From Rhodococcus sp. 1168 (GTDB lineage Bacteria; Actinomycetota; Actinomycetes; Mycobacteriales; Mycobacteriaceae), in the NCBI RefSeq assembly GCF_002091955.1, contig NZ_MKKY01000072.1, forward strand, positions 62,001-126,000: a stretch of DNA of 64,000 nucleotides, in the 5' to 3' direction. The first letter of the stretch is position 1; each line of letters opens with the position of its first letter. This document shows, one piece after another, positions 48,770 through 57,351 of this stretch. The notes under the pieces are model-generated. The model had not been told where the DNA came from. It searched no databases and was given only the letters and a program-made list of their open reading frames with translations. A program made the position numbers and the translations under genes.

Positions 48770-49294
48770 GTGAGGGTGTACATACCGGCGACGGTTGCGA
48801 TGTTGAGGACGCTGGTGACAGACGGTGAACTCCATCCGGTGAGCAGGACCGCGTTCGCGGTGACGCCGTCCCTTCGAGAGGCGTACTCCTCGGGTGACGA
48901 CGAGGAGTTGGCCGAGGTCGCCATGAACGAGGCCGCCAGGGCATCGTTGCGGCTCATCGCCGCCGGCATCGAGGACGAGACGGATGCCGGTGTAGTGGAC
49001 GGGGGAGTGGTGCATCGACGTGCGGTCATCGCCGCGGATGTCGAGGACCCGACGCTTCGTCCCGATCTCGACGACGCGGTCGTTCGGTTGAAGAACCCGT
49101 TGCGCATGGACGAGGTGGCGTCGGTTCACCTGGATCTGGAGGGCGCGGAGGATGCGGTAGGAAAGGCTGTTGCGGTAGTCGACGCGGCCGACGTCGGTGA
49201 TCCCGACGCAGAGTTCGTTCTCGGCGATGCCGAGGACCACATTCTGGCGTGGTATGCGACGCAGGAATTACCGTTTTTGCTCGCGTTGCTGTGA
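48770..49294 (+). CDS. DUF6912 family protein (Rv3231c-like)
   Basis: 174 residues from GTG 48770 with GAGGAG eight bases upstream; an in-frame GTG at 48755 overlaps the previous stop but lacks a site. It begins VRVYIPATVAMLRTLVTDGELHPVSRTAFAVTPSLREAY, and has DDEELAEVAMNEAARASLRLIA and the acidic C-terminus EFVLGDAEDHILAWYATQELPFLLALL. Nothing identifies a catalytic site; function unknown. It lies between the acyltransferase and the ferredoxin-reductase gene, as Rv3231c does. Confidence 0.88.
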   Translation: MRVYIPATVAMLRTLVTDGELHPVSRTAFAVTPSLREAYSSGDDEELAEVAMNEAARASLRLIAAGIEDETDAGVVDGGVVHRRAVIAADVEDPTLRPDLDDAVVRLKNPLRMDEVASVHLDLEGAEDAVGKAVAVVDAADVGDPDAEFVLGDAEDHILAWYATQELPFLLALL

Positions 49295-49329
49295 CGGGGG
49301 TGTAACCCACGTCGCTTTTCCGTTTCGTC

Positions 49330-49349
49330 AACCTACGGTACCGTAACTT
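49330..49349 (+). promoter_or_regulatory. Palindromic operator-like site upstream of the ferredoxin-reductase gene
   Basis: AACCTACGGTACCGTAACTT contains the perfect 12-bp palindrome TACGGTACCGTA (49334-49345) and is symmetric at 16 of 20 positions. It lies 31 bp before the ATG at 49381. A closely similar element occurs at 51959-51978 ahead of the second desaturase, which strengthens the case for a regulator site. The regulator is not identified. Confidence 0.6.
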
Positions 49350-49380
49350 ACAGCAACGCATCGTTGCCTCGAGCGAGGGG

Positions 49381-50508
49381 ATGACCAACCGGATGGACCT
49401 CAAGAAGTGGCTGGAAGCCCCTGCTGCGGACGTATCTGCGCCCAAGCGGCCCAAGCTGAACATGCTGCGCGGAGCGTTCACCAGGATTACGACCCCATTG
49501 CTTCCCGACGATTACCTGCACCTCGCCAATCCGTTGTGGTCGGCGAGAGAGCTGCGTGGACGCGTCGTAGAGGTGAAGCAGGAAACTGCAACCGCGGTAA
49601 CGCTGGTCATTCGACCGGGGTGGGGTTTCAACTTCGACTACAAGCCCGGCCAGTACATCGGCATCGGGCTCCACCTCGGCGGTAGGTGGCATTGGCGGTC
49701 GTACTCGCTGACATCACCACCGAACTGGGATGAAAAGCTCATTTCGATCACCGTGAAGGCGATGCCCGAGGGTTTCTTGTCGAGCCATCTGGTCGGTGGA
49801 GTTCCGCAGGGCACCATCGTTCGACTGGCTGCGCCGAAGGGAAATTTTGCGCTTCCGACGCCGCCTCCGGAGAAAATTCTGTTTATTACTGCCGGTAGTG
49901 GCATCACGCCGGTGATTTCGATGCTGCGAGCGCTGGACCGTCATGGAGAATTGTCGGACACCGTGCACATTCACTCGGCACCCACTGAGGACGAAGTCAT
50001 GTTCGCGGGCGAGCTCTCTTCACTTGCCGAGGCGCATCCGCAATTTCATTCGCATATTCAGCTGACACGGTCCGATGGCAAGTTCGCACTCGCCTCGCTC
50101 GACGAGCTGTACCCGGACTGGCGTACCCGTGAGACATGGGCGTGTGGTCCCGCTTCGCTCCTCGAAGAGATCGAGCGCGTGTGGAAACACGAAGGGTTGG
50201 AAGACAAGCTTCACCTCGAGAGATTCGAAATTTCGCGCGCCGACACTTCCGGTAAGGGCGGAACGGTGACGTTCGCGAAGTCTGATCGTTCCACTGAGGT
50301 CGATGGCGCGACCAGTCTGCTCGAGGCAGGCGAAAATGTCGGTGTACAGATGCCTTTCGGATGCCGGATGGGGATTTGTCAGACCTGCGTGGTTCCGCTG
50401 ACTGCAGGCCATGTCATCGATCTCCGCTCAGGCAAACAGCACGGTGAAGGTGATCGAATTCAGACGTGTATCTCGGCCGCGGCCGGCGACTGCACTCTCG
50501 ACCTGTAA
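49381..50508 (+). CDS. Ferredoxin reductase-type electron donor of acyl desaturase (FAD/NAD + 2Fe-2S)
   Basis: 375 residues from ATG 49381 (second ATG 49393 possible). FAD-binding domain with [27 protein letters not shown] (RxYS motif), NAD(P) domain with [20 protein letters not shown] and [13 protein letters not shown], and C-terminal plant-type ferredoxin domain with Cys ligands in [13 protein letters not shown] and later TCIS. This is the single-chain reductase+ferredoxin layout of Rv3230c, which feeds electrons to the stearoyl-CoA desaturase DesA3. Two such desaturase genes follow. Confidence 0.95.
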   Translation: MTNRMDLKKWLEAPAADVSAPKRPKLNMLRGAFTRITTPLLPDDYLHLANPLWSARELRGRVVEVKQETATAVTLVIRPGWGFNFDYKPGQYIGIGLHLGGRWHWRSYSLTSPPNWDEKLISITVKAMPEGFLSSHLVGGVPQGTIVRLAAPKGNFALPTPPPEKILFITAGSGITPVISMLRALDRHGELSDTVHIHSAPTEDEVMFAGELSSLAEAHPQFHSHIQLTRSDGKFALASLDELYPDWRTRETWACGPASLLEEIERVWKHEGLEDKLHLERFEISRADTSGKGGTVTFAKSDRSTEVDGATSLLEAGENVGVQMPFGCRMGICQTCVVPLTAGHVIDLRSGKQHGEGDRIQTCISAAAGDCTLDL

Positions 50509-50556
50509 ACACCTGTGCGCTGCGGGGGAGCACACCTACCTCTCAGTATCTTCGGT

Positions 50557-50587
50557 TATTATTTGGTTAGGCGCCCCGTCGCCTAAC
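50557..50587 (+). promoter_or_regulatory. Putative promoter -10 TATTAT with overlapping 22-bp palindrome before the first desaturase
   Basis: TATTAT (50557-50562) is a consensus -10 box in otherwise GC-rich sequence. Directly downstream, GTTAGGCG (50566-50573) and CGCCTAAC (50580-50587) form a perfect 8-bp inverted repeat separated by six bases; transcription would start inside its left arm. That is a classic repressor position, though it could also fold as a leader hairpin. No good -35 box is visible 17 bp upstream. Confidence 0.5.
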
Positions 50588-50640
50588 AGACATTCGGGCT
50601 AAGCCATCAACGCTAGGCCCAGGACCCATGGAGGACCACG

Positions 50641-51924
50641 ATGGCCATTTCGGACATCAAGGAGTTTGCTCACCTGACCGAAGCCGATATGGAAGCCTTC
50701 GGGCGCGAACTCGACGCGGTACGACGTGATATCGAGGACAGCCGAGGCGCCAAAGATGCCGCCTACATCCGCCGGACCATCCGCGTTCAGCGCAGTTTGG
50801 AGCTCGGAGCCCGAGTTGTGCTGCTGGGCAGCAAGTATCGACCCGCTTGGCTAGCAGGAACGGCGATGCTCACCGTTGCGAAGATCATCGAGAACATGGA
50901 GCTCGGGCACAATGTGATGCACGGGCAGTGGGATTGGATGAACGATCCGGAGATTCACTCCACCTCGTGGGAGTGGGATCAGACGGGGCCGTCGGAGCAG
51001 TGGAAGCGAGCGCACAACTACTCGCATCACACGTATACGAACATCGTTGGAATGGATGACGACATCGGTTTCGGCATTCTCCGTATGACTCGTGACGAGC
51101 CATGGAAGCCGATCAATTTGATCCAGCCCTTGGCCAATGTCTTGCTTGCCATGACCTTCGAGTGGGGCATCGCCCTGCATGATCTCGATGCGAAGAAGGA
51201 CCTCGACGGCGAGGCAAATCTGCCCTTCTGGAAGTCTGCTTCCAATCGGCAATTCGGCCGCAAGATCGCGCGTCAGGTGGGCAAGGACTTCGTGCTCTTC
51301 CCCGCGCTGTCCGGCCCCGCGTGGAAGTCGACTTTGACTGCCAATGCGACGGCGAACCTCGTGCGCAACCTGTGGACGTACGTAGTGATTTTTTGCGGGC
51401 ATTTCCCCGATGGCGCCGAGAAGTTCACCATCGGCCAGTTCGAGAACGAGACTCGCGCCGAGTGGTACATGCGACAGATGCTGGGAAGTGCGAACTTCGA
51501 GGCGGGTAAGGTCATGGCCTTCATGTCGGGCAACCTGTGCTACCAGATCGAGCACCACATGTTTCCCGACCTTCCCAGCAACCGGTACGCGGAGATATCC
51601 GAACGCGTGCATGCGCTCTGCGAGAAATATGACCTTCCGTACACGACAGGCTCGCTGGGAAAGCAATACCTGTTGGCACTTCGTACCATCCACAAGCTTT
51701 CGCTTCCGGACTCCTGGTTGCGGGCTACCTCGGACAATGCGCCTGAAACCAGCTCTGAGCGACGTTTTCGCACGGGTGAGGTTCCGACCGTCCACGCGCT
51801 CCGAATCGATCCGATGACCGGAGAGCGGCGAGGACTTCGTTCGGCTATCGCCGAAGCCCGGGTCACACTTCGGAACGCAAAGAAGGAAGCCAAGCGGCAG
51901 GCGAAGGCACTGCGCCGCGCGTAG
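50641..51924 (+). CDS. Membrane fatty-acyl desaturase, DesA3 type (copy 1)
   Basis: 427 residues from ATG 50641 (MAISDIKEFAHLTEADMEAFG). Histidine boxes of membrane di-iron desaturases are HNVMHGQWDWMND with HSTSWEWD, HNYSHHTYTN, and QIEHHMFPDLPSNRY near residue 300. Hydrophobic segments are short and moderate, as in DesA3. It should insert a cis double bond (delta-9 in the stearoyl-CoA desaturase Rv3229c) using electrons from the reductase encoded 130 bp upstream. About 70% similar by eye to the next gene. The C-terminus is Lys/Arg-rich (RNAKKEAKRQAKALRRA). Confidence 0.95.
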   Translation: MAISDIKEFAHLTEADMEAFGRELDAVRRDIEDSRGAKDAAYIRRTIRVQRSLELGARVVLLGSKYRPAWLAGTAMLTVAKIIENMELGHNVMHGQWDWMNDPEIHSTSWEWDQTGPSEQWKRAHNYSHHTYTNIVGMDDDIGFGILRMTRDEPWKPINLIQPLANVLLAMTFEWGIALHDLDAKKDLDGEANLPFWKSASNRQFGRKIARQVGKDFVLFPALSGPAWKSTLTANATANLVRNLWTYVVIFCGHFPDGAEKFTIGQFENETRAEWYMRQMLGSANFEAGKVMAFMSGNLCYQIEHHMFPDLPSNRYAEISERVHALCEKYDLPYTTGSLGKQYLLALRTIHKLSLPDSWLRATSDNAPETSSERRFRTGEVPTVHALRIDPMTGERRGLRSAIAEARVTLRNAKKEAKRQAKALRRA

Positions 51925-51950
51925 GCGCGAGTGAATTCACTCACACCTAC
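51921..51950 (+). terminator. Imperfect 30-bp palindrome at the end of desaturase copy 1
   Basis: The sequence is symmetric around a perfect 14-bp core GAGTGAATTCACTC (51929-51942) with flanking GTAGG/CCTAC arms and two mismatched pairs. It begins in the stop codon of copy 1 and ends 9 bp before the operator-like site of copy 2, so it may terminate copy 1 transcription. Confidence 0.5.
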
Positions 51951-51958
51951 GCGTGCGT

Positions 51959-51978
51959 AACCTACGCAACCGTAAGTT
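51959..51978 (+). promoter_or_regulatory. Operator-like site upstream of desaturase copy 2
   Basis: AACCTACGCAACCGTAAGTT matches the site at 49330-49349 at 17 of 20 positions and keeps outer arms AACCTACG / CGTAAGTT. An additional inverted repeat CGCAAC-N5-GTTGCG (51965-51981) overlaps it. It lies 66 bp before the ATG at 52045. Repetition before two related genes suggests a common regulator. Confidence 0.6.
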
Positions 51979-52044
51979 GCGGTACGGTCGTTGCAAGAAC
52001 GTGTACGAAGTGCACCTCGACGACTGCCAGGAGGGCCGTATCCT

Positions 52045-53289
52045 ATGGCGATTTCGGAAATCAAAGAGTATGCACATCTGACCGACGCCGACGTGGAAGC
52101 ACTCGGAGTCGAACTCGACGCAATCCGTCGGGACATCGAGTCTTCGCGGGGCGAGCGTGATGCGAAATATATTCGCAACACGATTCGCTTCCAGCGCGCA
52201 CTCGAGATCGGTGGTCGCGCAACTCTTTTCGCGAGCCGCAAGCGTCCCGCCTGGTTGCTCGGCGCAGGCCTGCTCGGTGCCGCCAAGATTATCGAGAACA
52301 TGGAGCTCGGGCACAATGTGATGCACGGGCAGTGGGACTGGATGAACGACCCGGAAATTCACTCCACCTCGTGGGAGTGGGACAACACCGGACCGTCCGC
52401 GCACTGGAAGCAGACGCACAACTACATTCACCACAAGTACACCAACATCCTCGGTATGGACGACGATGTCGGTTACGGACTGCTGCGGGTGACCCGCGAT
52501 CAGCGCTGGAAGCCGTTCAATCTCGGTAATCCCGTGTTCAACCTGCTGCTGCAGCTGTTCTTCGAGTACGGCGTCGCAGCCCAGCACCTCGAACTGGGCA
52601 AGGTCGCCAAGGGGCGTATCCCGCGCGAAGAGTTCGTCCAGAAGCGTCGTGAGGTTCTCGAGAAGGTCGGCAGACAGGTCGTCAAGGACTACGTCGTGTA
52701 TCCGGCTCTGACCGGTCCCGCGTGGAAGTCGACGATGACGGCGAATCTCCTCGCGAACATGATCCGCAACGTGTGGACGAACACCGTCATCTTCTGTGGT
52801 CACTTTCCCGACGGTGCCGAGAAGTTCACCAAGTCCGACATGGAGGGCGAGACTCAGGGTCAGTGGTACCTGCGTCAGATGCTCGGCAGTGCGAATTTCG
52901 ATGCCGGCCCCGTCATGGAGTTCATGAGCGGCAACCTCTGCTATCAGATCGAACACCATCTGTTCCCAGACCTCCCCAGTAATCGCTTGCGGGAGATCAA
53001 GGTTCGCGTCGTTCAGCTCGCCGAGAAATACGATCTGCCGTACACCACAGGATCCATCGGCAAGCAGTATCTGTTGTCGTGGCGCACAATCGCCAAGCTG
53101 TCGCTGCCGAACAAGTATCTTCGGGCCACCGCGGACGACGCCCCCGAGACAGCATCCGAGCGTAAGTTCGCCAACGTGCCTGCGGGCCTGCTGACCATCG
53201 ATCCCGAGACCGGGAAGCGTCGTGGCCTTGCAACGGCGATTCGTGAAGCCAGGAAGTCCCGCGGACTGTTCGGGCGAAAAGGTAAGTGA
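52045..53289 (+). CDS. Membrane fatty-acyl desaturase, DesA3 type (copy 2)
   Basis: 414 residues from ATG 52045 (MAISEIKEYAHLTDADVEALG). The same boxes as copy 1: HNVMHGQWDWMND, HNYIHHKYTN, QIEHHLFPDLPSNRL. It differs in the middle loop (LELGKVAKGRIPREEFVQKR) and C-terminus (KSRGLFGRKGK), suggesting different chain-length preference or partner contacts. Two stretches are nearly identical in DNA to copy 1 (47 and 26 bases). Convergent with rsgA. This copy looks closer to classical DesA3 than copy 1, judged by eye only. Confidence 0.95.
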   Translation: MAISEIKEYAHLTDADVEALGVELDAIRRDIESSRGERDAKYIRNTIRFQRALEIGGRATLFASRKRPAWLLGAGLLGAAKIIENMELGHNVMHGQWDWMNDPEIHSTSWEWDNTGPSAHWKQTHNYIHHKYTNILGMDDDVGYGLLRVTRDQRWKPFNLGNPVFNLLLQLFFEYGVAAQHLELGKVAKGRIPREEFVQKRREVLEKVGRQVVKDYVVYPALTGPAWKSTMTANLLANMIRNVWTNTVIFCGHFPDGAEKFTKSDMEGETQGQWYLRQMLGSANFDAGPVMEFMSGNLCYQIEHHLFPDLPSNRLREIKVRVVQLAEKYDLPYTTGSIGKQYLLSWRTIAKLSLPNKYLRATADDAPETASERKFANVPAGLLTIDPETGKRRGLATAIREARKSRGLFGRKGK

Positions 53290-53332
53290 GATAATACGGT
53301 TCGGCTCACGACCATGAACGACGTTTGGTGAT

Positions 53333-54295
53333 CTACTGCCAGGCGTCGTTCGTGCGTACGGCCTCGAGTAGCCCGCGAACGGCGCGGACGCGACGGGCGG
53401 CGTCTCCGGTCAAGTCATCGAGCGCACATTCGGGATCAGCGGGTGGTCCGAGGTGGGTGCACCCTCGTGAGCATTCCTCGATGGCGTCGGCCAGGTCGGA
53501 GAAGGCGGCCACGACGTCGTGGGGTGAGATGTGCGCGAGGCCGAAAGATCTGATGCCCGGGGTGTCGACGACCCATCCGCCACTGGGTAAGGGCAATGCC
53601 ACCGACTGCGTCGACGTGTGACGTCCCTTGCCTACGCCCGATACGACGCCGACGGCGCGGTGCGCGTCGGGGACGAGTCGGTTGACGAGGGTGGACTTTC
53701 CGACTCCCGAGTGCCCGATCAGTGCGGTCAGTTTGCCACGTAACGTGGCCGTCAGCTCGGTGAGGTCCTCGCTTTGGCCGGCGAGAACGACAGGAACGTC
53801 CAAATCGGCGAAAGACGCGGTGAAGTCGGTCGGATCCGCGAGGTCGCTCTTGGTCAGGCACAGAATCGGTGACAGTCCGCCGACATAGGCGGCGACCAGT
53901 GCGCGCTCGACGAAGCCGGTACGCGGCGGCGGATCGGCCAACGCAGCGACGATGAGTAGTTGCTCGGCGTTGGCGACGACGACGCGTTCGAAGGGATCGG
54001 TGTCATCGGCTGTACGGCGGAGCACCGTGCGACGCTCGGCTACGCGGACGATACGAGCGAGGGTATCGACCTTGCCGGTCAGATCTCCGACGATGTCGAC
54101 GTCGTCTCCGACGACGATCGGTGTCCGGCCCAGTTCCCGTGCGCGCATGGTGACAACGGGCCGGTTCGGGTCACCTCCCAGAACGCATCCCCACCTGCCT
54201 CTATCGACGGCCACGACCATGGCCGATTCGGCATCGGCATGTTCGGGCCGGGTCTTGGTCCGAGGTCGCGAGCTCTTTCCTGGACGTATCCGCAC
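53333..54295 (-). CDS. rsgA: Ribosome small-subunit-dependent GTPase A
   Basis: 320 residues from GTG 54295; a longer form from CTG 54325 adds [10 protein letters not shown], residues conserved in mycobacterial homologues, and would overlap the aroA stop (CTGA). N-terminal OB-like region (VDRGRWGCVLGGDPNRP, VGDDVDIVG), then the circularly permuted GTPase core: LCLTKSDLADP (G4), GHSGVGKSTLVNRLV (G1), KGRHTSTQSVALP (G2), DTPGIRSFGL (G3), and a C-terminal zinc site C…C-x-H…C (CSRGCTHLGPPADPEC). It checks late 30S maturation. Third gene of ybaK-aroA-rsgA. Confidence 0.95.
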   Translation of the reverse strand: MRIRPGKSSRPRTKTRPEHADAESAMVVAVDRGRWGCVLGGDPNRPVVTMRARELGRTPIVVGDDVDIVGDLTGKVDTLARIVRVAERRTVLRRTADDTDPFERVVVANAEQLLIVAALADPPPRTGFVERALVAAYVGGLSPILCLTKSDLADPTDFTASFADLDVPVVLAGQSEDLTELTATLRGKLTALIGHSGVGKSTLVNRLVPDAHRAVGVVSGVGKGRHTSTQSVALPLPSGGWVVDTPGIRSFGLAHISPHDVVAAFSDLADAIEECSRGCTHLGPPADPECALDDLTGDAARRVRAVRGLLEAVRTNDAWQ

Positions 54296-54321
54296 GTCCG
54301 ATTCGTCGTACCGGCGCGGCG

Positions 54322-55632
54322 TCAGGACATGGTCCCGTCGGTCTCGAGGTGCGACGGTGAACCGGTGAGCATGTCGGACCAGAGGGTCTCGAACCCAGGT
54401 AGCGTTTTCGCCGTGGTGCCGATGTCGTCCACCTGCACTCCGGGTACGCGAAGTCCAAGTATTGCGCCCGCCGTCGCCATTCGGTGATCGGCATATGCGC
54501 GCCAGAGTCCGGCGCCGAGGGGAACCGGCGTGATCTCGAGGCCGTCAGCGGTTTCTACGGCTTTTCCGCCGAGCCTGCCGATTTCGGTGGCCAGTGCTTT
54601 CAGTCGATCGGTTTCATGGCCGCGCAGATGTGCGATCCCGCGAAGCCAGGACGGTCCATCGGCGAGCGCGGCGAGCGCGGCCACGGTCGGAGTGAGCTCG
54701 CCTACATCGTGTAGGTCGATATCGATGCCGTGCAGGACTTTTGACCCCGACACGACGAGGGTGCCGTCGGTGAGTTCGACCTCGGCGCCCATGGACCGAA
54801 GGATCTCGCGGATCGCATCGCCCGGTTGCGTCGTTGCGGCCGGCCAATGGGGTACGCGCACTTCACCACCGGTGACCGCAGCTGCAGCCAGAAACGGTGT
54901 TGCGTTCGACAGATCCGGTTCGATGACCCAGTGCACCGGGGCAACAGGCCCCGGGTGGACACGCCAGGTATCGGCGTCGCCGCTGTCCTGGGGGGTGTCT
55001 ACTCGCACCCCGGCCTGCCTGAGCATGTGCACCGTCATCTCGATGTGTGGCATCGACGGCACCGGCTTGCCTACGTGATGAATGGTGATGCCGTCGTCGA
55101 ATGCTGCGGCGGACAGCATGAGCCCGGACACGAACTGTGAGGATCCGGATGCGTCGATGTCGACGACGCCGCCACGCAGGCGCCCAGCGCCCGTCACGCT
55201 GAACGGGAGCGAGTTACCCTCCACCTGCGCGCCCACCGACCGCAAGGCTCCCAGGATCGTATCCAGAGGCCGCGAACGGGCTTGCTCGTCGCCGTCGAAG
55301 AAGACTGCACCGTAGGCGAGCGTTGCGAGTGGTGGAACGAACCGCATAACGGTTCCGGCGAGACCACATTCGATCGAACATCCATGGAGTGGGCCGGGAG
55401 TGATGTGCAGCTCGGTCGGATCGTCTTGGTCGATGTCGATCCGTACCCCGAGATCACGCAGAGCGGCGATCATCAGATCGGTATCTCGACTTCGCAATGT
55501 TCCCGACACCGTGGACGGCCCGGCGGCAAGAGCAGAGATGATCAGCGCTCGGTTCGTCATGGACTTGGATCCGGGCAGGATCACCGTTGCATGTACGGGC
55601 TCTGTGGTCGACGGCGCTGTCCAGGTGCTCAC
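54322..55632 (-). CDS. aroA: 3-phosphoshikimate 1-carboxyvinyltransferase (EPSP synthase)
   Basis: 436 residues from GTG 55632 ([31 protein letters not shown]), the start supported by homologue N-termini; an ATG at 55650 gives six more. Motifs are [31 protein letters not shown] (class I-like LxGTxxRF), [58 protein letters not shown] and [15 protein letters not shown]. It joins shikimate-3-P with PEP. The GxAGTxxRF site carries Ala-Gly in place of the usual N-A-G-T. Confidence 0.95.
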   Translation of the reverse strand: MSTWTAPSTTEPVHATVILPGSKSMTNRALIISALAAGPSTVSGTLRSRDTDLMIAALRDLGVRIDIDQDDPTELHITPGPLHGCSIECGLAGTVMRFVPPLATLAYGAVFFDGDEQARSRPLDTILGALRSVGAQVEGNSLPFSVTGAGRLRGGVVDIDASGSSQFVSGLMLSAAAFDDGITIHHVGKPVPSMPHIEMTVHMLRQAGVRVDTPQDSGDADTWRVHPGPVAPVHWVIEPDLSNATPFLAAAAVTGGEVRVPHWPAATTQPGDAIREILRSMGAEVELTDGTLVVSGSKVLHGIDIDLHDVGELTPTVAALAALADGPSWLRGIAHLRGHETDRLKALATEIGRLGGKAVETADGLEITPVPLGAGLWRAYADHRMATAGAILGLRVPGVQVDDIGTTAKTLPGFETLWSDMLTGSPSHLETDGTMS

Positions 55633-55656
55633 TCCTTCATCTTTGCGCATCGACGT

Positions 55657-56151
55657 TCACTGCGTCGCGATGGGAGCCGTGACCGCCTTGCAGAGCCGAA
55701 CCAGTTCGCGGGGATCGAGCTCGATTTCCAGTCCGCGTCTGCCTCCACTGCACAGCACCCGGTCCCACGAGAGTGCCGATTCGTCGATGACGGTGGCCAA
55801 CGCCCGCCGTTGCCCCAAAGGCGAAATCCCACCGAGCACGTACCCGGTCGATCGCTCTGCCTGAGCCCGATCGGCCATGGTTACCTTACGAGTACCGAGG
55901 GCAGCCGCCGCATCCTTGAGGGACAGCGCCGTGGTGACGGGCAGTACTGCAACCGCGAGCGTGCGGTCGGCACGCTCGACCACGAGGGTCTTCAAAATCT
56001 GCCCACGCGCCAGTCCGAGTCGCGCGGTCAGAATGTCTGCGGCTTCGGCTCCGTACGAGGAGGAGCGCGGGTCGTGCTCGTAGCTGTGCAATCGGTGATG
56101 CACTTTCGCCTGGGCCAGCATCGTGACGGCAGGAGTGGGGGCGGCGCGCAT
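55657..56151 (-). CDS. ybaK: Cys-tRNA(Pro)/Cys deacylase, YbaK/EbsC family
   Basis: 164 residues from ATG 56151 (MRAAPTPAVTMLAQAKVHHRLHSYEHD). The editing-domain fold shows YGAEAADILTARLGLARGQILKTLVV with the catalytic-type Lys in KTLV, AVLPVTTALSLKDAAAALGTRKVTMADRAQAERSTGYVLGGISPLGQRRALATVIDESAL. It clears mis-acylated Cys-tRNAPro or other aminoacyl-tRNAs. First gene of the aroA-rsgA unit; divergent from sigH. Confidence 0.93.
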   Translation of the reverse strand: MRAAPTPAVTMLAQAKVHHRLHSYEHDPRSSSYGAEAADILTARLGLARGQILKTLVVERADRTLAVAVLPVTTALSLKDAAAALGTRKVTMADRAQAERSTGYVLGGISPLGQRRALATVIDESALSWDRVLCSGGRRGLEIELDPRELVRLCKAVTAPIATQ

Positions 56152-56241
56152 GCGCGCAACCTTATCGACGTCGTCTTCGAACTGGGCTCGAGGGAACACG
56201 TGGTGTCGCGTCGGTGTTGAACACGCAAGAATCTCTAGCTG

Positions 56242-56268
56242 GGAAGGACGGGACCTGCTGTGACGGTT
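56242..56268 (+). promoter_or_regulatory. SigH/SigR-type autoregulatory promoter (GGAAG-N19-GTT)
   Basis: GGAAG (-35, 56242-56246) and GTT (-10 core, 56266-56268) are 19 bases apart, matching the GGAAT/C-N18-19-GTT consensus recognised by actinobacterial SigH/SigR. Transcription would begin near 56275, downstream of the GTG at 56260 but upstream of the ATG at 56359. Confidence 0.65.
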
Positions 56269-56358
56269 TCGACGACAGAGCGCCCCTCGCGCACACCGGT
56301 GGGCAAGGAAGCGATCTATGTTTTGGGGCTGCCCTCGCCCGCGGTAACCTGGTCGAAC

Positions 56359-57018
56359 ATGGCTACCGAAGGGATCAGCGTGGAGGAAGTCGAGCCGACA
56401 GCTCAGGCGACAGCTGAATCGGCGACCGAGCTGACCGAGCGTTTCGAACGTGACGCGCTCCCGATGCTGGATCAGCTGTACGGTGCCGCACTGCGAATGA
56501 CCCGCAATCCTGCCGATGCGGAGGATCTGGTTCAAGAAACGTATGTGAAGGCGTACACGGCGTTCAGGTCGTTCCGTGAGGGCACGAACCTCAAGGCGTG
56601 GCTGTATCGCATCCTGACCAATACCTACATCAACTCGTATCGCAAAAAGCAGCGCCAGCCGGCTCAATACCCAACCGACGAAATCACGGATTGGCAGTTG
56701 GCCGCCACCGCTGAGCACTCTTCGATCGGTTTGCGTTCCGCCGAGGTGGAAGCGCTGGATGCGCTTCCCGATGACGACATCAAGGCCGCGTTGCAATCTC
56801 TGCCCGAGGACTTCCGAATGGCTGTGTACTACGCAGACGTGGAGGGTTTTCCCTACAAGGAGATCGCCGAGATCATGGGAACGCCGATCGGAACGGTGAT
56901 GTCGCGTTTACATCGTGGTCGCAAGCAACTGAGGGGCCTGCTCGCTGGTGTGGCCCGTGAGCGTGGATTCAACCGCAACGGCGCGGTCGATGCGTACGAG
57001 CAGGAGGTGTCGAAGTGA
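56359..57018 (+). CDS. sigH: ECF sigma factor SigH (SigR-type, thiol-oxidative/heat stress)
   Basis: 219 residues from ATG 56359; an in-frame GTG at 56260 gives a 252-residue form. Region 2 ([60 protein letters not shown]) and region 4 ([48 protein letters not shown]) are joined by [22 protein letters not shown], diagnostic of SigH/SigR. The SigH-type promoter at 56242 would make only the short form, so the long form needs another promoter, like unstable SigR-prime. It directs thioredoxin, mycothiol and protease genes. Overlaps rshA (GTGA), its redox-sensitive anti-sigma factor. Confidence 0.96.
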   Translation: MATEGISVEEVEPTAQATAESATELTERFERDALPMLDQLYGAALRMTRNPADAEDLVQETYVKAYTAFRSFREGTNLKAWLYRILTNTYINSYRKKQRQPAQYPTDEITDWQLAATAEHSSIGLRSAEVEALDALPDDDIKAALQSLPEDFRMAVYYADVEGFPYKEIAEIMGTPIGTVMSRLHRGRKQLRGLLAGVARERGFNRNGAVDAYEQEVSK

Positions 57019-57317
57019 CGTCCGAGGCAACTCCCGACGATGCGGGGCAGAGCGAGTTCGACAATCTCGACTGTTCGGCGGTGATCGCTGATGTATGGCT
57101 GATGCTCGACGACGAGTGCGACGACGCCAGTCGGCGGCGCCTACAGAAGCACATAGACGAGTGCGGGTCGTGCTTCGCGGCCTACGGTATCGAGGAGAAG
57201 GTCAAGAGCCTGATCAGCCGCAAGTGTGGCGGAGATCAAGCTCCGAGTGGTCTTCGCGAGCGCCTGAGTATCGAGATCCGAAGGACGGTCCTGATCCGGC
57301 AAGCCGAATCCGACTGA
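57015..57317 (+). CDS. rshA: Zinc-containing redox anti-sigma factor (RshA/RsrA type)
   Basis: 100 residues from GTG 57015 overlapping the sigH stop. The ZAS motif HIDECGSC (HxxxCxxC) and Cys20 near the N-terminus ([20 protein letters not shown]) form the redox zinc site; oxidation to a disulfide releases SigH. Additional Cys in RKCGGDQ. Short acidic N-terminus, helical C-terminus [18 protein letters not shown]. Cytoplasmic, no membrane helix. Confidence 0.95.
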   Translation: MTSEATPDDAGQSEFDNLDCSAVIADVWLMLDDECDDASRRRLQKHIDECGSCFAAYGIEEKVKSLISRKCGGDQAPSGLRERLSIEIRRTVLIRQAESD

Positions 57318-57351
57318 GGCATTCAGGTCGACGTCGGGTCGATACAAACGG

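Noticed and set aside
49353..49367. GCAACG-CAT-CGTTGC hairpin in the leader of the ferredoxin-reductase gene
   Set aside because: Only a 6-bp stem, common by chance in GC-rich DNA; not reported as a site of its own.
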